A stretch of 33,319 nucleotides of DNA from JAMOBE01 sp039908285 (GTDB lineage Bacteria; Pseudomonadota; Alphaproteobacteria; Rhodospirillales; Rhodospirillaceae), in NCBI GenBank assembly GCA_039908285.1, contig JAMOBE010000035.1, positions 1-33,319 of the forward strand, given 5' to 3'. The notes below the pieces were generated by a model, which was given only the letters and a program-made list of their open reading frames with translations, searched no databases and was not told the DNA's origin. Position numbers and translations under genes: made by a program. Shown here piece after piece: positions 15,576 to 22,994 of the stretch (position 1 is the first letter of the stretch; every line of letters starts with the position of its first letter).

Positions 15576-16343
15576 ATGGCGACCTGGCAGGATTTCGACG
15601 CGGAGGTCAATCGCTGGGCGGAGATGGGGCGGCCGGTGACCCTGTGGTGGCGGGACGACGATGCCACCCGCGTCACCCCTGAGCTGATACGCCTGGTGGA
15701 GCTGAGCCGGGAAACCCGGGTGCCGCTGGCGGTCGCCGTGGTGCCTCGCGATATCCAGCCCGGGCTTCAGGAATTTCTGGCCCGCTTTCCCACGGTGTCG
15801 GTGCTGCAGCACGGCTATTCCCACGCCAACCACGCCGGACCTGAAGAATGGTCGGAGGAGTTCGGCCCCCACCGCAGCCGCGAGGAACGCCTGGCGGAGC
15901 TGTCCCTGGGTCGTCGGCGCCTGGCCAGGTTCGAGCGCTTCATCCCCGTCCTGGTGCCGCCGTGGAACCGCTTTCCCGATGACCTGGTGGCGGACCTGCC
16001 GGGCATCGGCCTGATCGGCATGGCGGCGGCCGGCGTCCGCACCAGCGGCGAGCCGGTGCCCGGCCTGCGGCGGGTGGACATCCACGCCGACATCATCGAG
16101 TGGACCCGGGGCGGCTATCTCGGCGACGCCGCGGTGCTGGCGCAGGTGGTGACCCACCTGGCGGAGCGGCGCACCGGCCGCGCCGACATCGACGAGCCCA
16201 CCGGCCTCATGACCCACCACCTCTACCACGACGAGGGCTGCTGGCGGTTCATCCGCGAGTTCGCCCTCCGGACGCGGGCCAATCCGGCGATCCGCTGGCC
16301 CTCCATCCGCGAGATCTTCCACGATCCGCAGGCGGAAATCTGA
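15576..16343 (+). CDS. Polysaccharide deacetylase (NodB-fold) family protein
   Basis: A 255-aa carbohydrate-esterase-4-like protein. The catalytic/metal Asp pair is in WWRDDDAT (about residues 24-31), the metal-binding HxxxH-type motif is HGYSHANHA (about 85-93) and PPWNR (about 128-132) matches the motif 3 loop. There is no signal peptide, so the protein is probably cytoplasmic. That makes cell-wall N-deacetylation less likely than action on an intracellular sugar or lipid-linked substrate. The ATG at 15576 has GGGAGG (15565-15570) 5 bases upstream. It lies 14 bases after plsY and 19 bases before the HPP gene, so it is likely in the same transcript. The substrate is unknown. Confidence 0.82.
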   Translation: MATWQDFDAEVNRWAEMGRPVTLWWRDDDATRVTPELIRLVELSRETRVPLAVAVVPRDIQPGLQEFLARFPTVSVLQHGYSHANHAGPEEWSEEFGPHRSREERLAELSLGRRRLARFERFIPVLVPPWNRFPDDLVADLPGIGLIGMAAAGVRTSGEPVPGLRRVDIHADIIEWTRGGYLGDAAVLAQVVTHLAERRTGRADIDEPTGLMTHHLYHDEGCWRFIREFALRTRANPAIRWPSIREIFHDPQAEI

Positions 16344-16362
16344 CCGAGGAGCCCCCATCCCT

Positions 16363-16863
16363 ATGCGCCGTTTCGTCCGCCGCCACCAGCCCGCGACGTC
16401 GCATGCCACCCTGATCAAGGCCGGGCTCGGCGGCACCCTGGCCATCGCCTTCGTCGGCTGGCTGGGAAATGCGAGTGGCGTTCCCCTCCTCATCGCGCCG
16501 TTCGGGGCGACCGTCATCCTGCTGTTCGGCATTCCCGGAACCCCCCTCGCCCAGCCCATCAACGTCGTCGGCGGCCATCTGCTGGGGACGGCGATAGGTC
16601 TCGTTCTGCGGGGCGTTCTGCCGCCCGAGTGGTGGGCCGTGGGGTTGGGCGTCGGCCTGACGCTCGCGGCGATGATGCTGCTGCGGGTCACCCACCCGCC
16701 GGCCGGAGCCAACCCGATCCTGGTGTTTCTTGGCGATCCCGGACCGTGGTTCCTGCTGACTCCGGTGCTGGCCGGCAGCGTCGCGCTGGTGCTGTTCGCC
16801 ACGGCCTTCCATCGGCTGCCGCCGACCACCCCCTATCCCCTGCCCAGGCCGACGTCGTCATAG
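16363..16863 (+). CDS. HPP family integral membrane protein
   Basis: A 166-aa protein with about five hydrophobic segments. The HPP-family signatures are LIAPFGATVILLFG (about 43-56), QPINVVGGHLLGT (64-76) and the eponymous THPPAGANP (109-117). Plant and cyanobacterial HPP proteins have been linked to nitrite transport across membranes; the bacterial role is not settled. The ATG at 16363 has GAGGAG about 13 bases upstream. It is the last gene of the pyrB-plsY gene string. Confidence 0.88.
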   Translation: MRRFVRRHQPATSHATLIKAGLGGTLAIAFVGWLGNASGVPLLIAPFGATVILLFGIPGTPLAQPINVVGGHLLGTAIGLVLRGVLPPEWWAVGLGVGLTLAAMMLLRVTHPPAGANPILVFLGDPGPWFLLTPVLAGSVALVLFATAFHRLPPTTPYPLPRPTSS

Positions 16864-16980
16864 TGGGCAAATCACTGGCCGGAGGCCCCATTTCCCCGTT
16901 TTTTCCCAGACGGCAATCGGGTAGCATGGCCGGCCTTGGAATTGAGCCCGGGACAGTGAGACTAACGTGCGGAGGGAGAA

Positions 16981-17388
16981 ATGAGCGGCCCGTTGTCCGG
17001 CGTCAAGATGGTCGTGATCGAAACCGATGTGAACATGCGCAACATGATCATGAAGATTTTGCGTGATGTCGGAGCGGATCGGGTGGAAATGTTCCCCGGG
17101 ATCAGCAACGCCCTCCCCTTCCTGCGGGACAACGAGGTGGACCTGATCATCTGCCAGATGGAGCAGTCTCCCATCGACGGCACCGGCCTCGCCCACGCGA
17201 TGCGCGCGGGAAAGGTCAAGGCCAACATCCGCACCCCGCTGATCCTGGTGGCCATCGACAACGACATGGCCAAGATCAAGGATGCCATCACCGCCGGCGC
17301 CAACAACATCGTTCTGAAGCCGTTTTCGGCCAACGAGATGGTCAAGCGGGTGAGAAAGACCCTCTCCGCCGCCATCACCAGCAAATAG
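16981..17388 (+). CDS. Degenerate CheY-like receiver-domain protein
   Basis: A single receiver domain of 135 aa with no output domain. Aligned with the canonical receiver encoded at 20963-21703, the phosphoacceptor Asp is Gln59 (DLIICQ against DLIITD). The first residue of the acidic pair is Thr15 and the switch Thr/Ser is lost (LILVAID). The conserved Lys is kept (Lys113 in LKPF). It therefore probably cannot be phosphorylated in the usual way and may work as a constitutive or ligand-gated protein-interaction module. GGAGGGAG lies directly upstream of the ATG at 16981. Its 3' end faces dctM with only 15 bases between. Confidence 0.88.
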   Translation: MSGPLSGVKMVVIETDVNMRNMIMKILRDVGADRVEMFPGISNALPFLRDNEVDLIICQMEQSPIDGTGLAHAMRAGKVKANIRTPLILVAIDNDMAKIKDAITAGANNIVLKPFSANEMVKRVRKTLSAAITSK

Positions 17389-17389
17389 T

Positions 17390-17404
17390 GTCGTCGCGGA
17401 CGAC
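17390..17404. terminator. Short hairpin between convergent genes
   Basis: GTCGTC and GACGAC pair around GCG in the 15-base gap between the receiver gene and dctM. There is no T-run. It may be a weak bidirectional stop. Confidence 0.3.
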
Positions 17405-18687
17405 TACATCATCCCGAGCGTCCGCGGCAGCCACAGGGAAATCTGCGGCAGATAGGTGACCAGCCCCAGAAACACCAGCATGGTCAGTAGCCAGGGCAGC
17501 ACCGCTCGCGACAGCTCGGATAGACCGAGGCCGGAGATGCCGCTCGCCACATAGAGGTTGAGCCCGACCGGCGGCGTCACCATGCCGATTTCCATGTTGA
17601 CGGTCATCAGGATGCCGAAATGGATCGGGTCGATGCCGAGCCGCAGCAGGATGGGGAACATCAGCGGCGCCATGATCAGCACGATGGACGACGGCTCCAT
17701 GACGCATCCCGCCACCAGCAGGATGAGGTTGATGCCAAGGAGAAACACCCACGGCGCCATGTCGTGGTGGACGAACCACTCGGCCATGGTCTGCGGGATG
17801 TTCTCGAATGTCAGCAGGAACGAGAACAGCACCGCGTTGGTGATGATGTAGAGCAGCATCGCGCTCATGTTGGCGGAGGCGAGCAATACCTTCGGCACCT
17901 GGGCGAGGGTCAGGTCTCCGTACACGTACACCGCGACGACGAAGGCGTAAACCGCGCTCATGGCGGCGGCCTCGGTCGGCGTGAAGACTCCCGAATAGAT
18001 GCCGCCGATGACGACGACGATCAGCATCAGCCCCCAGAAGCTGGCGCGGAACGACCGCACGATATCGGCCAGGCTGGCGCGCGGCAGCCGCGGATAGTCG
18101 TTGCGCCAGGCCAGGTACCAGGTGACGACCCCCAGCATGGTCGCCAGCAGCAGGCCGGGCACCACTCCGGCCACGAACAGCCGGCCCACCGAGGTGTTGG
18201 TGGACACGGCGTACATCACCATGACGATGGACGGCGGAATGAGGATCCCGAGCGCGCCGGAGGTGCTGATCACCCCCGCTCCGAAGGTGCGGGGATAGCC
18301 CTGCCGGAGCATGGCGGGAAGGACGATCGCCCCGATGGCGACCACCGTCGCCGGGCTCGACCCCGACACCGCGGCGAACAGGGCACAGGCCACCACGCCG
18401 CCAAGGGCCAGTCCCCCGTGCAGGTGACCGACCAGGGAGGTGGCGAAGTCGATCATGCGCCGCGCCACCCCGCCGTGGGTCAGGAAGTTGCCGGCCAGGA
18501 TGAAGAACGGGATCGCCATGATCTCGAACTTCTCGATGCCGGTGAACAGCTTGAGCGCGACGCTCTCCATCGGCACCGAACTCAGGGTGAAAAAATAGGT
18601 GAGCACGGTGAGGCCGAGGGAAATCGAGATGGGCATGCCCGTGAACAGCAGGGCGAACCACAGGCCGAAGATGATCGCCGCACTCAT
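17404..18687 (-). CDS. dctM: TRAP transporter large permease subunit (DctM)
   Basis: The 427-aa, roughly 12-helix transport subunit of a tripartite ATP-independent periplasmic transporter, driven by a sodium or proton gradient. Family landmarks include the GSSPATVVAIGAIVLPAM stretch, TSGALGILIPPS, TPTEAAAMSAVYA and the C-terminal EIGMVTPPVGLNLY. Its ATG at 18687 overlaps the dctQ stop by four bases. It is the last gene of dctP-dctQ-dctM, giving the full three-component importer. Confidence 0.96.
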   Translation of the reverse strand: MSAAIIFGLWFALLFTGMPISISLGLTVLTYFFTLSSVPMESVALKLFTGIEKFEIMAIPFFILAGNFLTHGGVARRMIDFATSLVGHLHGGLALGGVVACALFAAVSGSSPATVVAIGAIVLPAMLRQGYPRTFGAGVISTSGALGILIPPSIVMVMYAVSTNTSVGRLFVAGVVPGLLLATMLGVVTWYLAWRNDYPRLPRASLADIVRSFRASFWGLMLIVVVIGGIYSGVFTPTEAAAMSAVYAFVVAVYVYGDLTLAQVPKVLLASANMSAMLLYIITNAVLFSFLLTFENIPQTMAEWFVHHDMAPWVFLLGINLILLVAGCVMEPSSIVLIMAPLMFPILLRLGIDPIHFGILMTVNMEIGMVTPPVGLNLYVASGISGLGLSELSRAVLPWLLTMLVFLGLVTYLPQISLWLPRTLGMM

Positions 18688-19247
18688 CGCCCGGCCTCCT
18701 GCGGTCCGGGAAGGTCCACGCCCTCCACCTGAGCCTGGTCATGGGACGGCAGGTGACCGGTGCGCACGAAGGCCAGCGCCACCTGCAGGAACCGAAAGCA
18801 CATCAGAGAGGAGCCGCAGGGCACCGCCAGATAGACGATCCACATCGGCAGTTCCATGTCGGCCGACACCTGTCCGGTGCCGGCGATCCTCCACACGAAA
18901 TGCGCCCCCAGGGAAGCGATCACCGCGGTGAACAGCGCCCCCGCCAGCAGGCCGAACAGGACCACCCGACCATGCCACGGCGCCCGCAGGCGGGTGAGCA
19001 CCAGATCGACGCCGACGTGGATGCCCGTGCGCACGCCATAGGCGGCACCGAACTTGGCCATCCAGATGAACATGTAGATGCACAGCTCCTGCGCCCAGGC
19101 CATGTTGAGGCGTAGGGCATAGTTCTGCAGGAACGGCACGGTGGAGGCGTGGCGATGCACCACCGCGGCAAAGATGATGAGGGTCGCCGCCGCCACGAGA
19201 GAGGCGATGATCCACTCCTCCAGGCGGTCGAGGACCCTGAGAAACAT
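18684..19247 (-). CDS. dctQ: TRAP transporter small permease subunit (DctQ)
   Basis: A 187-aa, four-helix membrane subunit that pairs with DctM. The family pattern is visible: an N-terminal amphipathic helix, a WAQELCIYMFIWMAKFGAAYG stretch near residues 50-70 and an RTGIHVGVDL loop. The start at 19247 has GGAAGG upstream, part of a tandemly repeated 14-bp unit that also contains the dctP stop codon. The hydrophilic tail after about 165 is longer than usual. Confidence 0.92.
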   Translation of the reverse strand: MFLRVLDRLEEWIIASLVAAATLIIFAAVVHRHASTVPFLQNYALRLNMAWAQELCIYMFIWMAKFGAAYGVRTGIHVGVDLVLTRLRAPWHGRVVLFGLLAGALFTAVIASLGAHFVWRIAGTGQVSADMELPMWIVYLAVPCGSSLMCFRFLQVALAFVRTGHLPSHDQAQVEGVDLPGPQEAGR

Positions 19248-19252
19248 GGTTT

Positions 19253-19288
19253 ACCTTCCGGCGTCTACCTTCCGGCGTCTACCTTCCG
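19253..19288 (-). repeat. 14-bp tandem duplication at the dctP/dctQ junction
   Basis: Read on the minus strand, GGAAGGTAGACGCC is present twice and then starts a third time as GGAAGGTAAACC before the dctQ ATG. The first copy carries the dctP stop codon and the last supplies the dctQ ribosome binding site. The duplication lengthens the spacer without disturbing either gene. Confidence 0.85.
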
Positions 19289-20298
19289 AGCTGGGCCTCG
19301 GCCTCCTTGGTGATCGCCGCGATCAGTTCGGCGCCGATGCGGTCCACCATCTCCTTGTGCACCGGCAGGAGAACCTTCCTCCAAGCCTCGCGCTCCGCCG
19401 CCGAAAGGGCGTAGACCTCGGTCTTGCCGGAGGCCTTCACCGCCTCGAGCGCCGTCCGGTTTTCCTGCTCGGCGATCTCGTTGGCATAGGCCGTCGCCTC
19501 GCGCATCGCCACCCTCAGCATTTCCCGCACGTCGACCGGCAGCTTTTCCCAGAACTCCTTGTTGACCACCACCGCATAGCCCAGATAGCCGTGCTCCGAG
19601 GCGGTGACGTGCTTCTGCACCTCGTGCATCTTTTGCGTGTACAGATTCGACGGCGGATTCTCGGTGCCGTCCACCACGCCCGTCTGCAGGGCCTGATAGA
19701 CCTCGGAGAAGGCCATCACCTGCGGCAGGGCGCCGAGCGCCCGCATCTGGGCGTCGAGCGCCTTCGACGACTGGATGCGCATCTTGAGGCCCTTGAAGTC
19801 CTCGGGGGCGCGCAGTGGCTTGTTGGCGCTCATCACCTTGAAGCCATTGTCCCAGAAGGCCAGGCCGACGATGCCCTTGGCCTCGAGTTTGTTGAGGAGC
19901 TGGGCGCCGATCGGCCCGTCCAGCACCGCCCGCAGGGCGGCCTTGTTGGGGAAGATGTAGGGCAGATCGAAGACCTCGAACTCCTTGGCGCCGAGGGGAC
20001 CGAACTTGGACAGGGACGGCGCCAGCATCTGGACCGAGCCCAGTTGCAGGGCCTCAAGCTCTTCCTTGTCCTTGTAGAGCTGGCTGTTGGGATAGACCTC
20101 GACCTTGACCTTTCCCCCGGAGCGCTCCTCGGTCAACTGCTTGAACCGCTCCGCAGCCTTGCCCTTCGGCGTGTCCGGCGCCACCACGTGGCTGAACTTG
20201 ATGACGATGGGGTCCGCCGCCCACGCCGGTCCGAAGGCAAGCGCCGCCACCGCGACGAGAGTCACCCTCACCATGGTCCCGATGTTCATCCGCTTCAC
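19279..20298 (-). CDS. dctP: TRAP transporter substrate-binding protein (DctP family)
   Basis: A 339-aa periplasmic solute receptor. A signal peptide (about residues 1-27, cleavage after PAWA) is followed by the DctP fold. Landmarks include KFSHVVAPDTPKG, EVYPNSQLY, the substrate-carboxylate Arg in GLKMRIQSS, and ALQTGVVDGTENPPSN. Such proteins bind C4-dicarboxylates or other small carboxylates; the ligand cannot be fixed from sequence alone. I choose the GTG at 20298 because GGGGGAGA lies 6-7 bases upstream; the ATG at 20289 would have poor spacing. It is the first gene of the operon and the promoter should lie in 20299-20367. Confidence 0.95.
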   Translation of the reverse strand: MKRMNIGTMVRVTLVAVAALAFGPAWAADPIVIKFSHVVAPDTPKGKAAERFKQLTEERSGGKVKVEVYPNSQLYKDKEELEALQLGSVQMLAPSLSKFGPLGAKEFEVFDLPYIFPNKAALRAVLDGPIGAQLLNKLEAKGIVGLAFWDNGFKVMSANKPLRAPEDFKGLKMRIQSSKALDAQMRALGALPQVMAFSEVYQALQTGVVDGTENPPSNLYTQKMHEVQKHVTASEHGYLGYAVVVNKEFWEKLPVDVREMLRVAMREATAYANEIAEQENRTALEAVKASGKTEVYALSAAEREAWRKVLLPVHKEMVDRIGAELIAAITKEAEAQLGR

Positions 20299-20367
20299 GT
20301 TCCGTCTCCCCCGATGGTCATCCCTATGCCGAACGGCCGACAGCGTACCATGTCGACCGCCTTCCCA

Positions 20368-20883
20368 CTACTGGTCGTAGGAGACCAGCGCGTTGAAGGG
20401 CACGTCCATTTTGGCGCGGCCGTTGAGGAAGGACAGCTCGATGATGCAGGCGGCGCCGGCCACATTGGCGCCCACCTTGCGCAGCAGGGTGATGGCGGCG
20501 CCGATGGTGCCGCCGGTGGCCAGCAGGTCGTCGAGTACCACCACCCGCTGACCGGGCTGGATGGCGTCGGCCTGGATCTCGACCACGTCGCTGCCGTACT
20601 CGAGGTCGTATTCGTGGCGGATGGTGTGGCCGGGCAGCTTGCCCTTCTTGCGGATCATCACGAAGCCGCAGCCGAGCTTCAGGGCCAGGGGCGCCGCCAC
20701 CAGAAAGCCGCGGGACTCGATGCCGGCCAGCACGTCGGGCTGGCGGGCGCCCACAACCTTGGCCAGACGGCCCATGGTCACCTGCCAGGCGTCGGGATGA
20801 GCCAGCAGGGTGGAGATGTCGTAGAACTGGATGCCTGGCTTCGGGAAATCGGGTATTCCCCGGATGTGGTCCTTGATGTCCAT
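20368..20883 (-). CDS. apt: Adenine phosphoribosyltransferase
   Basis: Purine salvage enzyme of 171 aa: adenine plus PRPP gives AMP and pyrophosphate. The N-terminal IPDFPKPGIQFYDISTLL, the ESRGF loop (56-60) and the PRPP-binding VVVLDDLLATGGTIGAA (114-130) are canonical. The ATG at 20883 matches the usual start; a GGTGGG about 9 bases upstream is a weak ribosome binding site. It is followed by the TRAP operon on the same strand with a 69-base gap, so it may or may not be cotranscribed. Confidence 0.96.
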   Translation of the reverse strand: MDIKDHIRGIPDFPKPGIQFYDISTLLAHPDAWQVTMGRLAKVVGARQPDVLAGIESRGFLVAAPLALKLGCGFVMIRKKGKLPGHTIRHEYDLEYGSDVVEIQADAIQPGQRVVVLDDLLATGGTIGAAITLLRKVGANVAGAACIIELSFLNGRAKMDVPFNALVSYDQ

Positions 20884-20962
20884 TGCCGTGGCCCACCTGT
20901 CGTTGATCTTGCCGCCATCTGGCTTCCCGCCATCGGGCGCGGTGGGTCGCATGCTACCGTGA

Positions 20963-21703
20963 TCAGCCGCCACCTGTAAACGCGCTTCTCCGTAATCCTT
21001 CGTTCTGTCGGCGGCCAAGCATCGCCGCCACCTCCTCCTGTGACGAGGCCGGCGGAGGGGGGGGCCGGGCGACGGACTTGTCGGGAGGTGGAGGTGGGGC
21101 GTCCTGGCCCTTGGGCGCGTTCGCCTGTGCACTCTCCGCGGCGAGGGTGCGGGCCTTGGCGGCCGCCGCCATTTTCATCGTAGAGCCCTTTTCGGCCCCT
21201 GCCTTGCCCTGGCGATCCTCGGCCCGCCGCCAGGGACCCTTGTGGTCCGGGTTATCGCGACGGCGGCGATCGGGACCGAAATATTTTCCGATTCTCACGA
21301 ACTGCCGGCGCTTGTTGATCACGGCGTTGATGCGCGCAAACAGGGACCGGGCCGCGAACGGCTTGACGATGAACTCATCCACACCGGCATCGCGTGCCTC
21401 GGCCACTCGGCCCAGTTCGCTGTGGGCGGTCAGCATGATGATCGGGATGAACGGGTCCGGACACTCTCCGCCGGCACGAACCAGACGGACCAGGGCCAGT
21501 CCATCCATCGGCTCCATGTGCCAGTCGGTAATGATGAGATCGATGGGAAGCGAACGAATGAACTTGAACGCGTCGGCGCCGTCCTCTGCCGACGATATTT
21601 CACCGACACCCAGTGCCCGCAGGATATTCTTGATGAGAACGGACATGTACCGATTGTCCTCGACAACCAGAACATGAACTCGGGAAAGATTTATTGACGT
21701 CAT
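20963..21703 (-). CDS. Response regulator: receiver domain with a proline-rich C-terminal tail
   Basis: A 246-aa protein. Residues 5-125 are a canonical receiver: acidic pair Glu15/Asp16, phosphoacceptor Asp60 in DLIITDWHMEPMDG, Thr92 and Lys114. The rest is a basic segment (about 130-170), an Ala-rich helical stretch and two proline runs (about 203-218), with no known output domain. I infer phosphorylation-dependent protein-protein interaction rather than DNA binding. The start ATG at 21703 has only a weak purine-rich upstream sequence. No histidine kinase is adjacent; the nearest is the Nudix-PAS kinase at 26075. Confidence 0.9.
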   Translation of the reverse strand: MTSINLSRVHVLVVEDNRYMSVLIKNILRALGVGEISSAEDGADAFKFIRSLPIDLIITDWHMEPMDGLALVRLVRAGGECPDPFIPIIMLTAHSELGRVAEARDAGVDEFIVKPFAARSLFARINAVINKRRQFVRIGKYFGPDRRRRDNPDHKGPWRRAEDRQGKAGAEKGSTMKMAAAAKARTLAAESAQANAPKGQDAPPPPPDKSVARPPPPPASSQEEVAAMLGRRQNEGLRRSAFTGGG

Positions 21704-21826
21704 TAATGTGCTCTGGTTGAATACCGCAGACTGTACTCAGTTCACAGATCGCGCGCAGACGCACCCAACGGTCACCGAGCATACCATCGACGCCTGGCCG
21801 ATCCAAATAGGCCAAAGGTAATTATC

Positions 21827-21840
21827 CAGGGCATGCCCTG
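21827..21840. promoter_or_regulatory. Perfect 14-bp palindrome in the divergent promoter region
   Basis: CAGGGCATGCCCTG lies 124 bases upstream of the receiver gene (minus) and 72 bases upstream of the methyltransferase start (plus). Its position between divergent genes suits an operator, but no regulator can be named. Confidence 0.35.
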
Positions 21841-21912
21841 ATGCCGGAGAGGTCTTGCGTTGAACCGTGGTCCGTGCTCGCCTATGCTCGACGCGGGCAT
21901 GTGGAGGGGCAG

Positions 21913-22914
21913 ATGGCTGGCGTTTCACTCGCGGAACAGATCGTCACGGTGGAGGACTTCGCAGCGATGTTCTGCGTGTCCATATCGTTCACGAGGGAGG
22001 CTCTCGGGAACGACCTCCCCGACCTTCGCTATCGCCGCCTTGGGAGTCTCGAGCGGGACGTCGTGCTCTTCAAGGCGCTCCAGCAGCTTGAGGATGACAC
22101 CCTGCGGCCGGTGACCGGCCAGGACCGGGATCGCTGGGAAACCGGCTGGAACGAGATTCTGGAACGGGTGAACCGCGAGGGCGTGTCGGTGGACACCCTG
22201 CGGCCGCAGTACTACAAGCACGACATCCTGCGCTATTTCGGCGACTATATCCGGGTGCTGCGGTCGCCGAACTTCGCCTCCGAAATGGGCTGGCTGATTC
22301 TGCGCATGGCCTGGCGACTCCGTCTGGCCGGAGCGCCGCGGCTGCTGGAGATCGGCTGCGGCACCGGCGTCAACCTGTTTCGTCTGGGGAAGCTCGATCG
22401 GACGGTGGAACTGGTGGGCTGCGACTGGGCGGCGGCGTCGCAGGAGCTTCTCGGCCGCATCGCCCGCGACACCGGCCTTCGCCTGCGCGGCCTGCCGTTC
22501 AACATGCTGACCCTCGAGGGCGGCGCCGACCTGCCCATCGACGGCGACACGGCGGTTTTCACCGTCCACGCCCTCGAGCAGCTTGGTCCCGACATCGAGG
22601 GCATCATCACCTTCCTGCTGGAAGCCGGGCCGCGGATCTGCGTCCACATCGAGCCCATCGTCGAGTTCTACCGCCCGTGGGACCTTCTGGACGAACTGGC
22701 GGTCCGCTACCATCGGCGCCGCAATTATCTGACGGGGCTGATCCCGCTCCTTGAGCGGTTTCAGACCGAGGGCAGGCTCAAGATCGTCGATGCGCGCCGC
22801 ATTCGCTTCGGCACCACCTTCCACGAGACCTTTTCGGTGGTGGTCTGGCGCCCCCTGCCTGTATTACCGACTCCGAGACTCTTCGCGGCGCGCGAAGAGT
22901 CTCGGGGTCAGTGA
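21913..22914 (+). CDS. SAM-dependent class I methyltransferase
   Basis: A 333-aa protein with the SAM-binding motif I LLEIGCGTGVNLF (about residues 153-165) and an acidic post-motif (VGCDWA). The N-terminal 140 residues are mainly helical and not a recognised domain. The substrate is unknown; the overall layout resembles methyltransferases of the sugar/small-molecule type. I prefer the ATG at 21913 because GGAGGGG is 3-5 bases upstream; the frame is open to 21841. The last 17 codons, including the stop context, lie inside a family B repeat (22861-22983), so the native C-terminus has been replaced or extended by repeat sequence. Only 80 bases separate it from the next gene, nearly all of them repeat. 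Confidence 0.88.
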   Translation: MAGVSLAEQIVTVEDFAAMFCVSISFTREALGNDLPDLRYRRLGSLERDVVLFKALQQLEDDTLRPVTGQDRDRWETGWNEILERVNREGVSVDTLRPQYYKHDILRYFGDYIRVLRSPNFASEMGWLILRMAWRLRLAGAPRLLEIGCGTGVNLFRLGKLDRTVELVGCDWAAASQELLGRIARDTGLRLRGLPFNMLTLEGGADLPIDGDTAVFTVHALEQLGPDIEGIITFLLEAGPRICVHIEPIVEFYRPWDLLDELAVRYHRRRNYLTGLIPLLERFQTEGRLKIVDARRIRFGTTFHETFSVVVWRPLPVLPTPRLFAAREESRGQ

Positions 22915-22983
22915 CACGACTCCTTTTTCTGGTTGCGGCCAACGGCCGCGATGGTTTTGGTTGCGGCCAACGGCCGCGATAGG
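22861..22983 (+). repeat. Dispersed palindromic element, family B, copy 2
   Basis: Reverse-orientation counterpart of 7249-7342. A hairpin of about 19 bp (22869-22909, one G-T wobble, loop GCG) is followed by CGACTCCTTTTTC and the GCGGCCAACGGCCGC mini-palindrome. Here the mini-palindrome is duplicated as a 28-bp tandem (22930 and 22958). The element overlaps the 3' end of the methyltransferase gene and runs up to the ribosome-binding region of the next gene. Confidence 0.88.
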
Positions 22984-22994
22984 GCGGCCGGTGC

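Noticed and set aside
17558..18732. Plus-strand frames opposite dctM
   Set aside because: dctM and dctQ on the minus strand are unambiguous and overlap by four bases as operon genes do; the plus frames are shadows.
22930..22983. Possible CRISPR-like direct repeats
   Set aside because: Only two 28-bp tandem units without spacers, each palindromic, and part of the family B element.
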